This document shows positions 21,321 through 32,488 of a stretch of 64,000 bases of DNA, one piece after another. The position numbers and the translations under genes were made by a program. Origin of the DNA: Mariannaea sp. PMI_226 (lineage: Eukaryota > Ascomycota > Sordariomycetes > Hypocreales > Nectriaceae); the NCBI GenBank assembly GCA_024336345.1, contig JANFOG010000005.1, positions 434,001-498,000 of the forward strand, read 5' to 3'. The first letter of the stretch is position 1. Each line of letters starts with the position of its first letter. Under the pieces are notes generated by a model that did not search any database, was not told the DNA's origin, and saw only the letters and a program-made list of their open reading frames with translations.

Positions 21321-23144
21321 TTAGACAGCCCTCTCTCTATGATTTTTTATCGACTTCTCTGAAGGTTTCCATCTAAGCTTCTGCTCTCGAAGCTTACATT
21401 TTTGGCAGAGCCTATGGCGCTTCTGTTCCTTACAATAGGTACAGGAGTCGTCACGCGACTTGGTATTGATCAAGGAGTGGGCACACTTTTTGCAGTGGTT
21501 CTGGCGTATGCACCTAGCACAAGGGTTGCCCGGTAGCTTCTCCTCAATACTTCGTGTTCGCATTGCTTCTTTGTCTGCCTCTTCTTCCATTTCCCATTCT
21601 GCAAGCCAGCGGCTCAAATCCCTGGATAGCATAGCGGCACGGATTTTGCATTGGATATCACCGACCGCCAGCTTGCCGATCGCACCCTGCATGGATGCGC
21701 AGCATCTTATATAATCCTCGCACGAGTTCTGTGGGTTCTTTGGCTGGCTCACTCTTTTCCGGTAATATTGTGCGACAACTTTAGAAGTAAATGAGAACGC
21801 TTCTGTCTCAAGGCTCCATCTCGCAGGCCAAGATAGACAAAGCAGATTGCCTATGGTGTTTCGAAGATTCTCAGCTTGACTGATCGCCCAGTGAGGTTCG
21901 TCAAGGACGTAGTAAGCGGCATATATAAATGCATACTTTATGGCAACGCCTGCGTTAGTATTACGCAAGCGCAAGTCGCATGTTTGATGCCATACCCTCT
22001 CGAACTTTGCCATTAGAGTTTGTCGCACGAGAAATGGAGTGGTGAAATATTTGCAGTAGAATATCAACATGTCGAGGACCATGATATTTTCGTCACCAAT
22101 GAGTTCCGTGATTGTCCGAATAGCCTTGACATATCCAATTCGCACGACATACTTAAGATGTTTGTCGCCTACACACTGCAGTGATGAAATGAGCTGATGG
22201 ATGGGGCTTCCATCTTTTTGAGCCTTTTTAATTATCCGAAAAAATGCTCTCACAGGTTCGAAGCCTGGGAGATGGGAGTCAATACCTTGGATTCGAATGC
22301 AGAGACGCCAAAATTCCACAATAAACCCAGGGTGTCGGTATTCAGTAATCGATTCCAGATCCTGGAAGAGCTCCTCTAGCATTCTCGAAGCCTTAGTGTG
22401 AAGATTGGCACGGATTAGCGAGGCGCTACTATGACACTGCTCTGAGAGGGTACGCCAACGGTAGGCATTGATACATTGCGTGCCATCCGAGGTTATGAAG
22501 TTAGTCATATCGGCGGACCAGCCTTGATTCCGACAGTCGAACAGACCGTAAATGATGCTATCCACGCTCTTGATGACTCTCTCGGGGTGTTCATATTGCC
22601 TAGGCCGGAGAGATTTGGGCATGGGAGCCTCAACCTTCATGTGCATATGAAGGTCGAACTCATCGGCCGCGAGAGGGATTCCTTGATGTTGTTGAACAAG
22701 TGGCTTATGGACTGCCCGAGGTCTACCGCGCTGATTCGACTTGACTTTACCACGATTCTTTCCCGCTCCCCATTCAGTGAAAGCTTTTTTGTACGCACTC
22801 TTACTTCTATTAGCGTGATCAAGTCGTTAGCATCTCCATCTCAAGGAACTAAAGGATGGGCTTTGTGGCCAAACTGGCATCATGCTCTGTCAGGCATTGA
22901 GGATGGGGGCCGCCAGAGGCAGTACAGTAACATACTCGACTCCGAATTGATATATACACCACATAATATCCTGTACAACTCGGAGCTGGTAACCCTCATC
23001 TAGGTAGAGCCTCTTGATCTCTGACTCCATTTCCGACGACGTAGATGGACGCACTTTATTCCTAAGTCGTGATTTTGGTGCCGGCCTCTGTCGCTCTTCC
23101 TTCTGCTTCTTTGTCATCCGCGGGGTAGGTCGCCTGTAACCCAT
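21321..23144 (-). CDS. Clr5-domain protein with Cys-rich C-terminus
   Basis: Predicted 564-residue protein from two exons, 23144-22936 and 22806-21321, separated by a 129-bp intron (GTATGT donor, CTAATAG acceptor, GCTAAC branch site). The splice restores a Clr5 domain: MESEIKRLYLDEGYQLRVVQ runs into QFGVESKSAYKKAFTEWG, which matches the usual L.EV..IM...HGF.AS...YK..F.EWG pattern. Clr5 domains are N-terminal modules of many fungal proteins, some tied to regulation of plant-biomass enzymes. The remainder is helical and unassigned. The last 70 residues carry paired cysteines (PCARCIRQNHCKKCAHS, CTYCKEQKRHRLCQKCK) that could bind zinc. The start at 23144 is the first in-frame ATG; a basic, Pro/Lys/Arg-rich segment follows it, suggesting a nuclear location. 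Confidence 0.8.
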
Positions 23145-24188
23145 ATTTGGTCGAAGCGAAAGCGACGAGTTGAGTTCGAGCGTGTATGCTAACGTACTAG
23201 TTTGAGACAATGTTCATAAGATTATCCTCTGGTAATCTCAGTGAGGGTAGGAGTGGCAGCGCAAAGTTGAGAAGAGAGTTGGAGTCAGGAATCTTGCTCG
23301 TTGCATCCGCAGGGTCATGGCTTGGTCTCGGGACGGAGAGAAAAAGATGTAAGCTGAGGCTGTAATGGGACCTTCAATCAAGACACTCTACATTCGCTCG
23401 CCTCACTGTGATGTGACGTGGGTTCGGTTGGTCATGTAGACGAAAATCGATTGGAGACTCACTAAAGTTCGGACTCAGCTGGTCGAATTTAGGAACCAAT
23501 GGATACCATCCACATAGCGCTCCACTCACACGTGCTGAGTTTTACTAGAAATGCTCGCCGTGCGTTTCTGGTAGCCTATTGGAAGACGAGTTCTTCGAAC
23601 TTTAATGCAGCTGCAAGAAAGTGGAATTTCGACTCTCGTGATTCCAACTTCGATAACACCATAACATCTGGGTGGTTCTAAGAAGACTCAGGCATCGAGG
23701 CGAAAAGTGCATTTGTATGCTATGATCTGAAAAGCCTATTGGCGATACCACAGTCTTCGTTTCATGAAAAATTGATCCGACCGGTCCGGGTGACGTTACA
23801 TGGTGGGAAAGGCCATGGGAAGCTCAGAGCATGGATACTTGGATATGAAGGTATGTTGCTAGCAATTTCTTGTCGTCTTGGTAGTCAATTTGCGTAGAAT
23901 TTATGTGTTGCTGGTGTGCAATCGTTTTCTAGAATGGTACCGTTGATATTGCGTGAACTCTCTAACCTGCGTTACTACCGTGGGGGTTTGAAAACGATGC
24001 TCCTTATATGGGTTTTCGAAATCAGCGACATTCATGCCTTACATTCAAATATAAATATCCCTTTTTCCTTACAGAGAGTGAGAATGTTCTCATCAATAAT
24101 TGTTACAAGCAGCACTCTTCTACTATCCTACACTTTCAACTTACTTTTTCAACACTGCCCCTTTAAAAGTTTCCTCTGGTCATCTGTC
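23145..24188. other. Intergenic, nothing recognised
   Basis: No convincing gene. Open frames of about 60 codons near 23499-23681 lack motifs. The right end is pyrimidine-rich and probably holds the leader of the next gene. Confidence 0.45.
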
Positions 24189-24266
24189 ATGATAATGACA
24201 AATTCATCCAACAATATTTTCCTCCGTGATTTCTTCACCGGGTTGTCGTCAGCTTCGGGGAAGAAA

Positions 24267-25541
24267 ATGACTTCGAAACCTTCCCATTCTAAACCTTCCC
24301 GGTCTCAAAACCAATCTCCAAAGGACAGCCCCCATTACCAAGAAAACAAGTCTGTTTGGAAAGCAGTGGAATCTAGAAATGGCAATCCCAACGCATTGAT
24401 CATCGCAGTCGTCAGTCCCGAGCAGAAGAAGCTTATGCGGAAGCTGATCGAAGATAAAAAACAAAAGGGTAAAATCCGTACGTATTTCCTCCCGACCTTG
24501 CTTAGCCCGCTTTAAATGCTTCTCAACATAATTGCCTCCAAACATCCATTGCTAGTATTTTTCCTATTTATTGCTCCTGCCGTCTAGAGGTGTAAAGAAT
24601 TCGTATATGTCACTATCCGCCAGCAAACTTAATAGTCGCATGAATGCTGAACGCTAATGTTGGTAACTTTATTAGAGTCCACGGTTGTTGTCACAACACA
24701 AGAGCATTTCCAAGGAATGATCACCTCTACGCTCAACAAGAGCTACAAGACTCTCTATCTCTTCGTCAGCTCTACTATCAAGCGCATCACTTATGACATT
24801 CCCAACGACATCAAGGACGTCCAAGTTGCTCCATGTCGCCCCCCAGGACGACCAGATGTGTTGCTCGTTAGCAGTACTTCGACGTATTGTGGTGTCAAGA
24901 CCTATGCTTGGGATCAACGTACCGACCCAAAGCTTCGCAAAGGCGGCTACCAGATTAGTCATGCTGAGGGGTGCCATTTTGATATCAGCGACGATATGGA
25001 CGAGGCTAGAATCCTGCTCCAAGTCCCAGTGACGGCTTTTGATATGTCGCCCGAGGAGCAAGCTAAAATCACACATGAAGTCCGAAAATTTCAGGAAGAC
25101 GCCATGTCGGAATCCAACATGGATACGGGGGTGAGTTCAAGTGCGGAGAATGCACCATCTCCTGCCGCTGATGACACAAACACATGGTTCCAGAGAGCAA
25201 AGAGCCTAATTGCTGTACTTGTAGGCGCCGGTGCTGGCCTAGCTGCTATGGCTGGGACTTTTTGGGTCAGCGCCGGGGGTGTCTACCTCAAAGGGCCTCT
25301 TGGCCTCTCTATGGCTGCCGGTTATTTCAACATGTGCGCTATTGGAGGGGTATGCATTGCAGGCACTGGAGCAGCTATTGCTGCTGGGGCAGCTGTCTAT
25401 TTTATCCCATGGGACAAATTTTGGAATTATCTCAAAAACAGACTGTGGCAGGTATGGGAGAAGATCTGTAACGCCTTAACATGGATCTGGGAGCAGATGA
25501 AAACGCTGGGCAAAAAAGTGGTTTCGATGTTCACCGGGTAG
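24267..25541 (+). CDS. Gly-rich membrane-anchored protein, function unknown
   Basis: Predicted 358-residue protein from two exons, 24267-24477 and 24676-25541, with a 198-bp intron (GTACGT...TTAG). The splice joins DKKQKGKI to QSTVVVTTQEHFQG in frame. In-frame ATGs at 24189 and 24195 would add 24-26 residues; 24267 was chosen for its AAAATGAC context. The N-terminus is Ser/Pro/Lys-rich, followed by a mixed alpha/beta part of about 180 residues of unknown fold. Near the C-terminus are two hydrophobic segments packed with Gly and Ala (VLVGAGAGLAAMAGTFW; GGVCIAGTGAAIAAGAAVYF), like glycine-zipper helices that pack in membranes. The tail is Trp- and Lys-rich (LWQVWEKICNALTWIWEQMK), amphipathic. 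The layout, a soluble head with a Gly-rich membrane hairpin, recalls membrane-inserting proteins. No family was recognised, so no function is claimed. Confidence 0.7.
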
Positions 25542-26879
25542 ATTGACAGTTATTCTGATCTCCCTCACCAGGACGTTCATTGAATATTTCGTGTTTCATG
25601 CACCAAACACAGCAACACGAAAGAATCATAGGACCAATGTATGACAAAGGTAAGTGTGTGTGGATTATGGCTTGTATCGTAGTACTGGATTTGTTTTCGC
25701 CAATCCTTGTTGATCAGGGTGAAATATACGGTTCGAAGGGAGGGATAGCTATATTGCAAGATTGTAAATTGCCTTGCGGTGAGAGAATATCCGCCGGGTT
25801 TATCCTCTATTACATGAATAATCGATGTTTTCCGTTGTATCTATAGAATCTGACCATGAGTCATCTTTGCTGTGAAGCTGTTGGGCGCGCGTGAATTGTC
25901 GTTTTGAATTGTGATGTTATATAAGCCATTAGCTTACTAAACCTGAGTGCATGGGGGCTTTAACCAGTCAAAATCTTGCAGTCAACATGTTTACATGTTT
26001 TCGATTTCGTAGTCAGACTTTCAATTCATGAACTCAATCAACAATTCCTGGGCTGCAATCCACCAAACGCTCCATCATATGCCTAAAAGGCGCCATCGAT
26101 CCCGCAAGTATACTTCCTAAGGAGAAAAAAGCAAAGCAGTATGTTGCTGCAAAGCGCAGAAGTAGACAGCTCCTCATGATTGGGTCGCGCAAAGGAAACT
26201 GACCCAAGTCTATAAGCCTCAGACAACGGAATCCACAGCAAGCTCGACCTCTGGAGGAGCCTACCCGCAGCAGTCGGCAACCTTCCTCGACGTTCTCGGA
26301 GCTCGTCACCGCGGATTTACGCTCCGTCTTCGCAGCCTCAAAATAGAAATGCGATGATTGGAGAAAGAGATCTCTTCACAAAACACCGAATCTGAGTTCT
26401 AACTCATGGGAGTAGCATTGGCTCATCACCAGAGCTCTCTTCACCTACCACAGTAGTGCGGGTGGGATCTTAGAGAGATCATTGGATGCAAAACGGTAAT
26501 ACAGCACACTTCTGTCGCGTATTGCTGGGTAGAGAGGCTTCCTACTTAGATACAGGAACTCAATTAAGTCTCTCCTTATATATATATTGGACCATAAGGT
26601 GCCTTAATACTTCAGCATCCGTAATCTCCACCTCAACCCACAACTACGCAACATCACCAGCTTTATATTTTTTCCCATCCTCCTCCTTCTCACCGTCAGT
26701 TGTCCTCCAAATATTCAGCAGCACAGGTATACGCTTCTTGTTCGTCCACGCTTCTCCAATCTCGAGCATTTAAGCTACGGCATACGATTTGCCAACCTTT
26801 CCCTCGATGTATATCGATATGCTCTCGCCCGGCTTCACCACGAGCTTACTCGAGATCTGGTCCAATCGGCTTGACATCA
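25542..26879. other. Intergenic, nothing secure
   Basis: Short open frames exist on both strands (for example 26034-26309 minus and 26700-27137 plus), but none has a family motif. The second overlaps the membrane-protein pseudogene. No RNA gene or repeat seen. Confidence 0.4.
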
Positions 26880-28214
26880 CTATTGGAGGTAGTGACCGTC
26901 TGTCCCCTGCTCGTCACGCCTGAGGAGCCTGGTAGCCATCCAGCTCAGAGCCGACGTGGGAGCTTCGTCAAGGTCCTTGAGTATCGCCTCCTTATTGTCC
27001 CGGATGAAGATTTCGGGCTCAGAAAGAGGCGGCGGCTTGGCCCTCTTGATGAAGAACAATACGAGCATAGGGACCGCGCCAATAAGGATGAGGACTGGCC
27101 CAGCCCACGCAAGAACAAGGCCGGCGGTCCCAGCTAGCCAAGCCGCAGGTGCGCATAGGACAAACAAGTCAATCAGGCAAGCCACCACTTGGACGATTGT
27201 GGAAGCAAGCTGAACCCCGAATTCGGCGTCTTCAAGCTCGTTCCATTTGGATATCATCTGATAGCACACGAACACCACTAGCGCCACGATGACCATTCCC
27301 ATGATGACCTTGCCAATCTTTGCTAGGTGATTGAACCATCTTGATGGCGAGCCGCTCTCGGGCTTATACGCAAGCTCCTCCACTGGGCGCGTTGCGGCTT
27401 GGAGCTCGTCATCAACAACCTAAAGTGCCTGCTGCACCCTTTGGTTCTAGCGCAGGACATGGTTATTCTGCAGCTTGCGCAGATGATCGAAGCCGTCCAG
27501 CTGCGCGAGCTCAGTGGCAATCTTCTCACCCTGTATCTCACCTGCGGCGATCGCCGTGGATTCGAAACGCATGGCAAGAAGCTCGGCGTCAGTTTGGAAG
27601 TTCCTAAACACCGCAATAGACTTCCACATCTGGCCGCCTTGTTCTAGAAGCTGACCAGTAGCCCTGATTGACTGCAAAATGGTGGTACCTCTGTCGGCAA
27701 GACGCATGTGCTTCCAGTTGTCGAATGCACCAGCAGCGAACACGATATATAGAGACGTCTACAGTAGGGTTAGCGGTCAAATATCGTCGGCTAGTAGGCT
27801 GCTGAGAGATGGTATGAGCTACTCACGGCAACAAGCGAAAAGGCCACACGTCCTGCTAACTTGCCTCCAAACTTCAAAGGCGATCCCTTGGCACTAAGAA
27901 CATCTTTAGCAATATCATAAGCAAAGACGCCTTGTTGTGTAGCTCTAAATGCCCTTTGAGCCGTTGTCGGTATCTTCCCGATCAGCTGCATTTTCAGCCT
28001 TTTTTTCCACAAATTGTTTCTCTAGTTCATTTGCATCTTGCTCCAGTCTCTTCCCCAACTCTTCGCCTAATCCGCTCTCCCCTTTCAACAGGCTCTCCCG
28101 CAGCTTCCCCATGGCATCTTGGATGAACTTTCCCATGATGTCCGTCAGCTCTGGGTCGCTTCCGCCAATAAATGGTGCGCCATTCTTGAGCTGGAGAGCA
28201 GTTACTTGAACCGC
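26880..28214 (-). pseudogene. Broken multi-TM membrane protein gene
   Basis: One coding line can be followed across about 1.3 kb despite lesions. It starts around KAVQVTALQLKNGAPFIGGS without an ATG upstream and runs through a coiled, charged part (GEELGKRLEQDANELEKQFV). It must then change frame at a run of seven A (plus-strand T at 28000-28006) to reach GKIPTTAQRAFRATQQG and GGKLAGRVAFSLVA. A good intron (GTGAGT at 27826 to TAG at 27759) leads to LYIVFAAGAFDNWKHMRLAD. Two in-frame TAG codons follow, at plus 27447-27449 and 27420-27422; both would be CAG before a C-to-T change. The frame then continues unbroken to three or four strongly hydrophobic helices (MVIVALVVFVCYQM, AGLVLAWAGPVLILIGAVPM). 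Family unknown. If the first ATG in frame is the true start, protein begins at MGKFIQDAMGK. Confidence 0.6.
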
Positions 28215-28404
28215 CTTGCATAACTTAGATCAATTATCGAATTTCTGAAGTCGATTGACCGAGAGGAGGAACCAAGTAGAATACTGTAAGTCACAACGTC
28301 GTCATTCCTGTAGTTTGCTTAGGCAGCCAATAAAGACACATACAACCATTGCTAATTTTCCATGCAAATAAGAAATACCATAACTAATCGTAGATAGTCG
28401 ATGG

Positions 28405-29477
28405 TTACAATTCCTGCGTCACTCTGTCAAAGATCTCCGACGTATGTTTCCAAACTTTGTCTCCCACTTGCGTTCGCAAGTCTTGCAACACCTCTTCGTT
28501 GTCCGCTGGATCCCCTTTTTCTCCCACTAGATAAACGCCTCTGACTGTTGGTTTGGCTTTTGATATCCCATCAGGCAAAGGCGTACACAAGGCAGCTGTT
28601 TCTGTGACCGAATACCTGGCGTTCGTGGCATAGAACAATGCCTTTGCTCCAACGTCGTCCACTGAATAGGCGAAGAGTGCATTCAAGACTGGCGAAACAA
28701 TCCACCGCATAATGATGCCTACAAGCCCGCTTGATCCTCGGGTGAGTGTTGGTGTAGATGTCAAGCCTGGGAAGGCATGAACGAAACTGATTTTGGGATT
28801 TTCAGATGCAAACCGTTCCAACGTGAGAGTGAGCATGGTGGCGCTATGAACTGAGCTCCGTACAAACGAAAAATTACCTGGCTGAGCGAGATCTAGATCA
28901 TCTTCAACCAAAGGACCCTCTTGACCGCCGGCGAGGATATTGACCACATGAGGGTTCAGCGACTGGTTGAGAAGTGGAATAAGAAGCTGAATAGTTCGAG
29001 CTCGGCTGTAATACCGAGTTGTCATTGATGGCTCCAGGCCTTCACTCGTCTCTGCCAGTGGGGTTAGCATAACAAATCCAAAATGGTTAAAATGAGCAAG
29101 ATCATAAGCTTACCCCGCCGGCCTTCGAATGGAATGAACCCAGATGAGAGAAATAAGAAGTCAAGCTTTGTCTCGTATCGCTTTATTTCGTCCACCACTT
29201 TGGTAACATTGCGGACAAGAGATATATCCTGCTCAATAAAGGATATCTTGGCAGAAGGATTGCTTTGCCGAAGATCAGCAATGATAGGTAACGCGGCTTT
29301 GGCGTTGCGTCCAACCACATAGATGGTAGGCTGCTTGTCGTCTGTCGCTCTGACGAATTGCTGAAGGGTACTCAGACCAATGCCAGATGTGGCCCCGACG
29401 AACAACGCGACGAGATGGTTTGGCAGCATCGAGGGCAGCTGGGCATTAGCAGCCCGAACAATGTCTAGGGACACCAT
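28405..29477 (-). CDS. Short-chain dehydrogenase-like oxidoreductase (336 aa)
   Basis: Predicted 336-residue NAD(P)-binding protein from two exons, 29477-29114 and 29051-28405, with a 62-bp intron (GTAAGC...GGCAG, TGCTAACC branch). The start MVSLDIVRAANAQLP is typical of a fungal SDR subgroup whose N-terminus precedes the cofactor motif. The motif here is VALFVGATSGIG at about residues 23-34. The segment ETSEGLEPSMTTRYYSRART holds the Tyr position where the YxxxK motif lies in classical SDRs, but the Lys is replaced by Arg (YYSRART), a variation common in this subgroup as recalled. Members are often in or near secondary-metabolite loci. Here it is 5 kb from the P450 of the polyketide cluster with another gene between, so membership is doubtful. 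Confidence 0.82.
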
Positions 29478-30791
29478 AACTTGAAATTTTCTGGAATAAT
29501 TTCGTTGATAAAAGGTAAATGCAGTTATTTGAATCAAGCACAATAATTATTCAAAGATATGGGGAGTGAGCGGTGTGATTGTATATGGGTATGTAGACCC
29601 GAGAGAGATTGCTGTGGGTGAGTGTGGGTGAGTGGAAGTGTGCATAGGGATGGAAAAAATCGACGGGATCTCGACTATATATTATAGTAATTAGACTTAA
29701 TAGATGATGGCATGATGGCATTGTAACGGCCTGATCTTGCAAGCACAACAAGGTGACGAAATGGTGGCGTGCAGTGAGAGCTGAGTTGATGGTGGTAGAA
29801 GTGGGGCTCGGGGAACTTGGAAACCCCGGATTGCGACATCAATTATTCAGCTTCGCTTCATCGTAATGCTCGCAGCCAGGAACGACAGCAACAGTCACGC
29901 CTACCGGTTCGATTCTTTTTCCAGACATGATTGGCAATCAAATAATTTGTCGTGCGCTTTCCATAGGATTATATGCTTGCTCAGCCATCTGCATACATCT
30001 TAGTCTACAACGGGATGGTGTCTCAAGTGCAGTCTACACAAACATCTCCAAGCAGCCCTATAAGTGCAGCTTGGAGATAACCAGATCTTCATTCTACTTC
30101 TTGCGTAAGGCAGGGCACCAATAGGTCGATCATCAACCAAGTCCGATTGACAGACATGGCTGCCGCCAAGCTGAGCTCCGTTGTTGTGCCTGTACGCAAT
30201 ATAGTTGCAGACTACGGTTCAAAAACTTTCTTCACGACAGTCCTCATCGAAGCCTGCTCGTTGAGGAACCATAAAGTGCGGTTGGGTGCAAATTTAGGAG
30301 TCGAGACCTGGCCAGACTCGACACCGATTGCAAACCTTCGGGCCTGCAATCGTAACCAAGCGCCGTGAGGGGCAATGTGGCCGTTAATCTAGCAGCAGCT
30401 ACGTTATATGTATAACGGCTTTGTCCGCAATCAAAAATATTGATGCTTATACCATTTGATGATGCAGGCAAGTGACCGCTTGGCGAGAACGTATGGGAGG
30501 TTTCTTCTTAGACCTTGCGCCTAGTTCCAGACTACTGGTTCAAACGTTTGGATAAATCAAAGATATCATCAGACAAGGGCCAGAAAAATTCATTAATTGA
30601 AGAAATTAGGAGGACCACTAAGTCAACTCAGGGCCGACACGGCGATTTCAATCACGAGAGGAGGCTCTAATATTGTGTGTATATTAGTAGTTGATAAGCC
30701 ACTAGACTCCTCCCCAACAGCCATACGACATCACCGGTACCAAATAATCCCACTAAAGCGAATTAAATACATCATGGACCCTCGAAATCCT
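29478..30791. other. Intergenic, nothing recognised
   Basis: SDR promoter at the left, then DNA without coding character. A 73-codon open frame at 30147-30368 has no motif. Confidence 0.45.
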
Positions 30792-31788
30792 TTAATTGAA
30801 TAATCGGATGCCACGGTATTGCGCAATTTGTTGTGCGATTCGATTGTATTGTCCGTTGGTGAGCTGGACTCGGCATTCACTTGCTACTTGTTAGCACAAG
30901 CTATCGAGGAAATAAATATATGAAGGATGAAAAACTTACTCAGCTCCGCCGCCCATCAAGTTTTGAATGGGATCAAGTCCGGGTTGGGGGCAAGTGTCGC
31001 GGCCCGTCGGACATCCCTGTGGCTGAGATGCCTGGGCCGGAGTGTCATCAACGAAATCGCCAGGGCCACTACAGCCACCCGCCCAAGTGTCATATAATCC
31101 TATAATCTGATGAGTAGGGATCTTGTGAGGGCATCGATTTTGTGAACGAAAAGTAGGTGAAAGGCGTGGGGAAATCTATGAGGACCACAAACATACCCAA
31201 CCAATGCCCTACTGCTGTCGCAAGCATCTTCCCGGTGTTGTATCCGACCGCCGGACCGCCAGGCATGTACTGATAGTTGATGATAATCCCATCCCTCGCA
31301 GGATTTGATGCGTACTCGTGGGGAAACGAAGAGTCCTGATAAATTCGACGATTCAGTAAGAAACCCAGCTTTTGGAGATCTGACAACTGACGTATGCTTC
31401 ATTTGGTATGGGCCCAGCTGTGTAAATATTAAGAATCTGTGGATTCTGTACTCCAAACTGGCGATTAAGGTCCACCTTCACGTTGGGATTGCCCCAACTA
31501 CTGAGATACGAACCCGGTACGAGGATACGCCTTGGAGCTTGTGCCAATCGGAAGAAAAGTCCAATCCGATTGTAAAAAGAGTTCAATACCAGAAGCTGCT
31601 GCTGAATCACGGAGTCCTAGGAATCGTTAGAATGTTGCCCAGTATGTGGAACACGGCGTACCCACCGCAAACCCGCCCTGACCGTTGCTCTGATCGTAAA
31701 GTATGTTGAAGTTGACACCAACGGTGAAGGCACCTAACGTGGGTGCGAAGCACAGAAAGATAGAATAAAGAGCAATGACAAACCGCAT
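30792..31788 (-). CDS. Secreted M43 (pappalysin-like) metalloprotease homologue lacking its zinc motif
   Basis: Predicted 244-residue secreted protein from five exons: 31788-31666, 31616-31392, 31335-31197, 31099-30940 and 30879-30792. All junctions keep frame; intron 1 uses GTGGGT and intron 4 an AAG acceptor. The signal peptide is [20 protein letters not shown]. The body follows the fungal M43 pattern: [72 protein letters not shown] and a C-terminal QYRGIRLFN. The active enzyme family has HExxHxxGxxH; here the aligned stretch is [11 protein letters not shown]. The first His, the catalytic Glu and the third His are therefore replaced by Thr, Ala and Asp, and the Met-turn MDYS is MGGG. The frame is intact, so it is either a non-catalytic secreted protein or an early pseudogene. 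Confidence 0.8.
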
Positions 31789-32195
31789 CTTGCCTCTTTG
31801 TCCTGCTAGGTCGTATAGGTTATAGAGGAAATAATAATTAAGAGAAATTTCCCAAGATCCGACAACTGTTGCATGCAATGACGATGATATCGGAAGCATT
31901 TAATAAGGCAGTTCACTGGCTTAAATACTGAGAGATAGCTGAATGTAGTTGCTTTTGTTCGTATTCCCAGATTGGGTGGCAAAGACTTTGACTGACAATT
32001 CTGAGACAACGATTCAGCCACCGTTCAATGGGCCTGAGCTGTGAACGAAATTACGCACTGCGGGGGAGATTTACGTTAACAAGGCGTGGTATCTAAAAGC
32101 CTGCCATAGTTTGCTCCTTTTGGAGTAGAGTAGGAGTGGAGAAAGAACCTCTCTATATTATGAACGGAATTACACAACTCTCTCTGACTCAGTTA

Positions 32196-32270
32196 TTCAA
32201 CTGGATTCATCTCTAATTTTTGTCTCGTGCATGGCATCAGGCATGATTTACATAACCCTCTTGGGACAAA
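32196..32270 (+). repeat. Dispersed repeat, copy B (partner near 15.95 kb)
   Basis: Same-orientation similarity with 15951-16028, with the shared blocks TTTTTGTCTC, CATCAGGCATGATTTACAT and CCTCT. This copy is slightly more GC-rich than its partner. No coding frame spans it. Confidence 0.5.
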
Positions 32271-32440
32271 TCGTATCTGCCTGATCGATTCGTAAGAGGG
32301 ACAAATATTCAAATATGGATATTAGTTGAAAAAAAAATTGAACCAGGAAACTAGTAAAAGCCTTAGTGTCGCAATGTGAGAGAAAGGAAGTATACTTATA
32401 CAGTGTTTTGTTCGACTTAGCATGATTGGGCTGGTGCGGT

Positions 32441-32488
32441 TACGGGTTTTGTCGCAGTTACGGTTTTGTTGCGGTGTCAAAACCCGTA
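32441..32488. repeat. Perfect 11-bp inverted repeat with 26-bp loop
   Basis: TACGGGTTTTG at 32441-32451 is matched by its exact reverse complement CAAAACCCGTA at 32478-32488. The loop contains a further partial copy, TTACGGTTTTGTTGCGG. Could form a hairpin in DNA or RNA; no gene lies next to it. Confidence 0.7.

Noticed and set aside
26034..26309. 91-codon minus-strand frame with Cys and hydrophobic residues
   Set aside because: Competing overlapping frame of similar quality, no signal peptide and no family.
31660..31670. Apparent one-base frameshift at the first exon of the M43 homologue
   Set aside because: Using the donor GTGGGT at 31665 instead of GTACGC restores frame, so no frameshift is needed.
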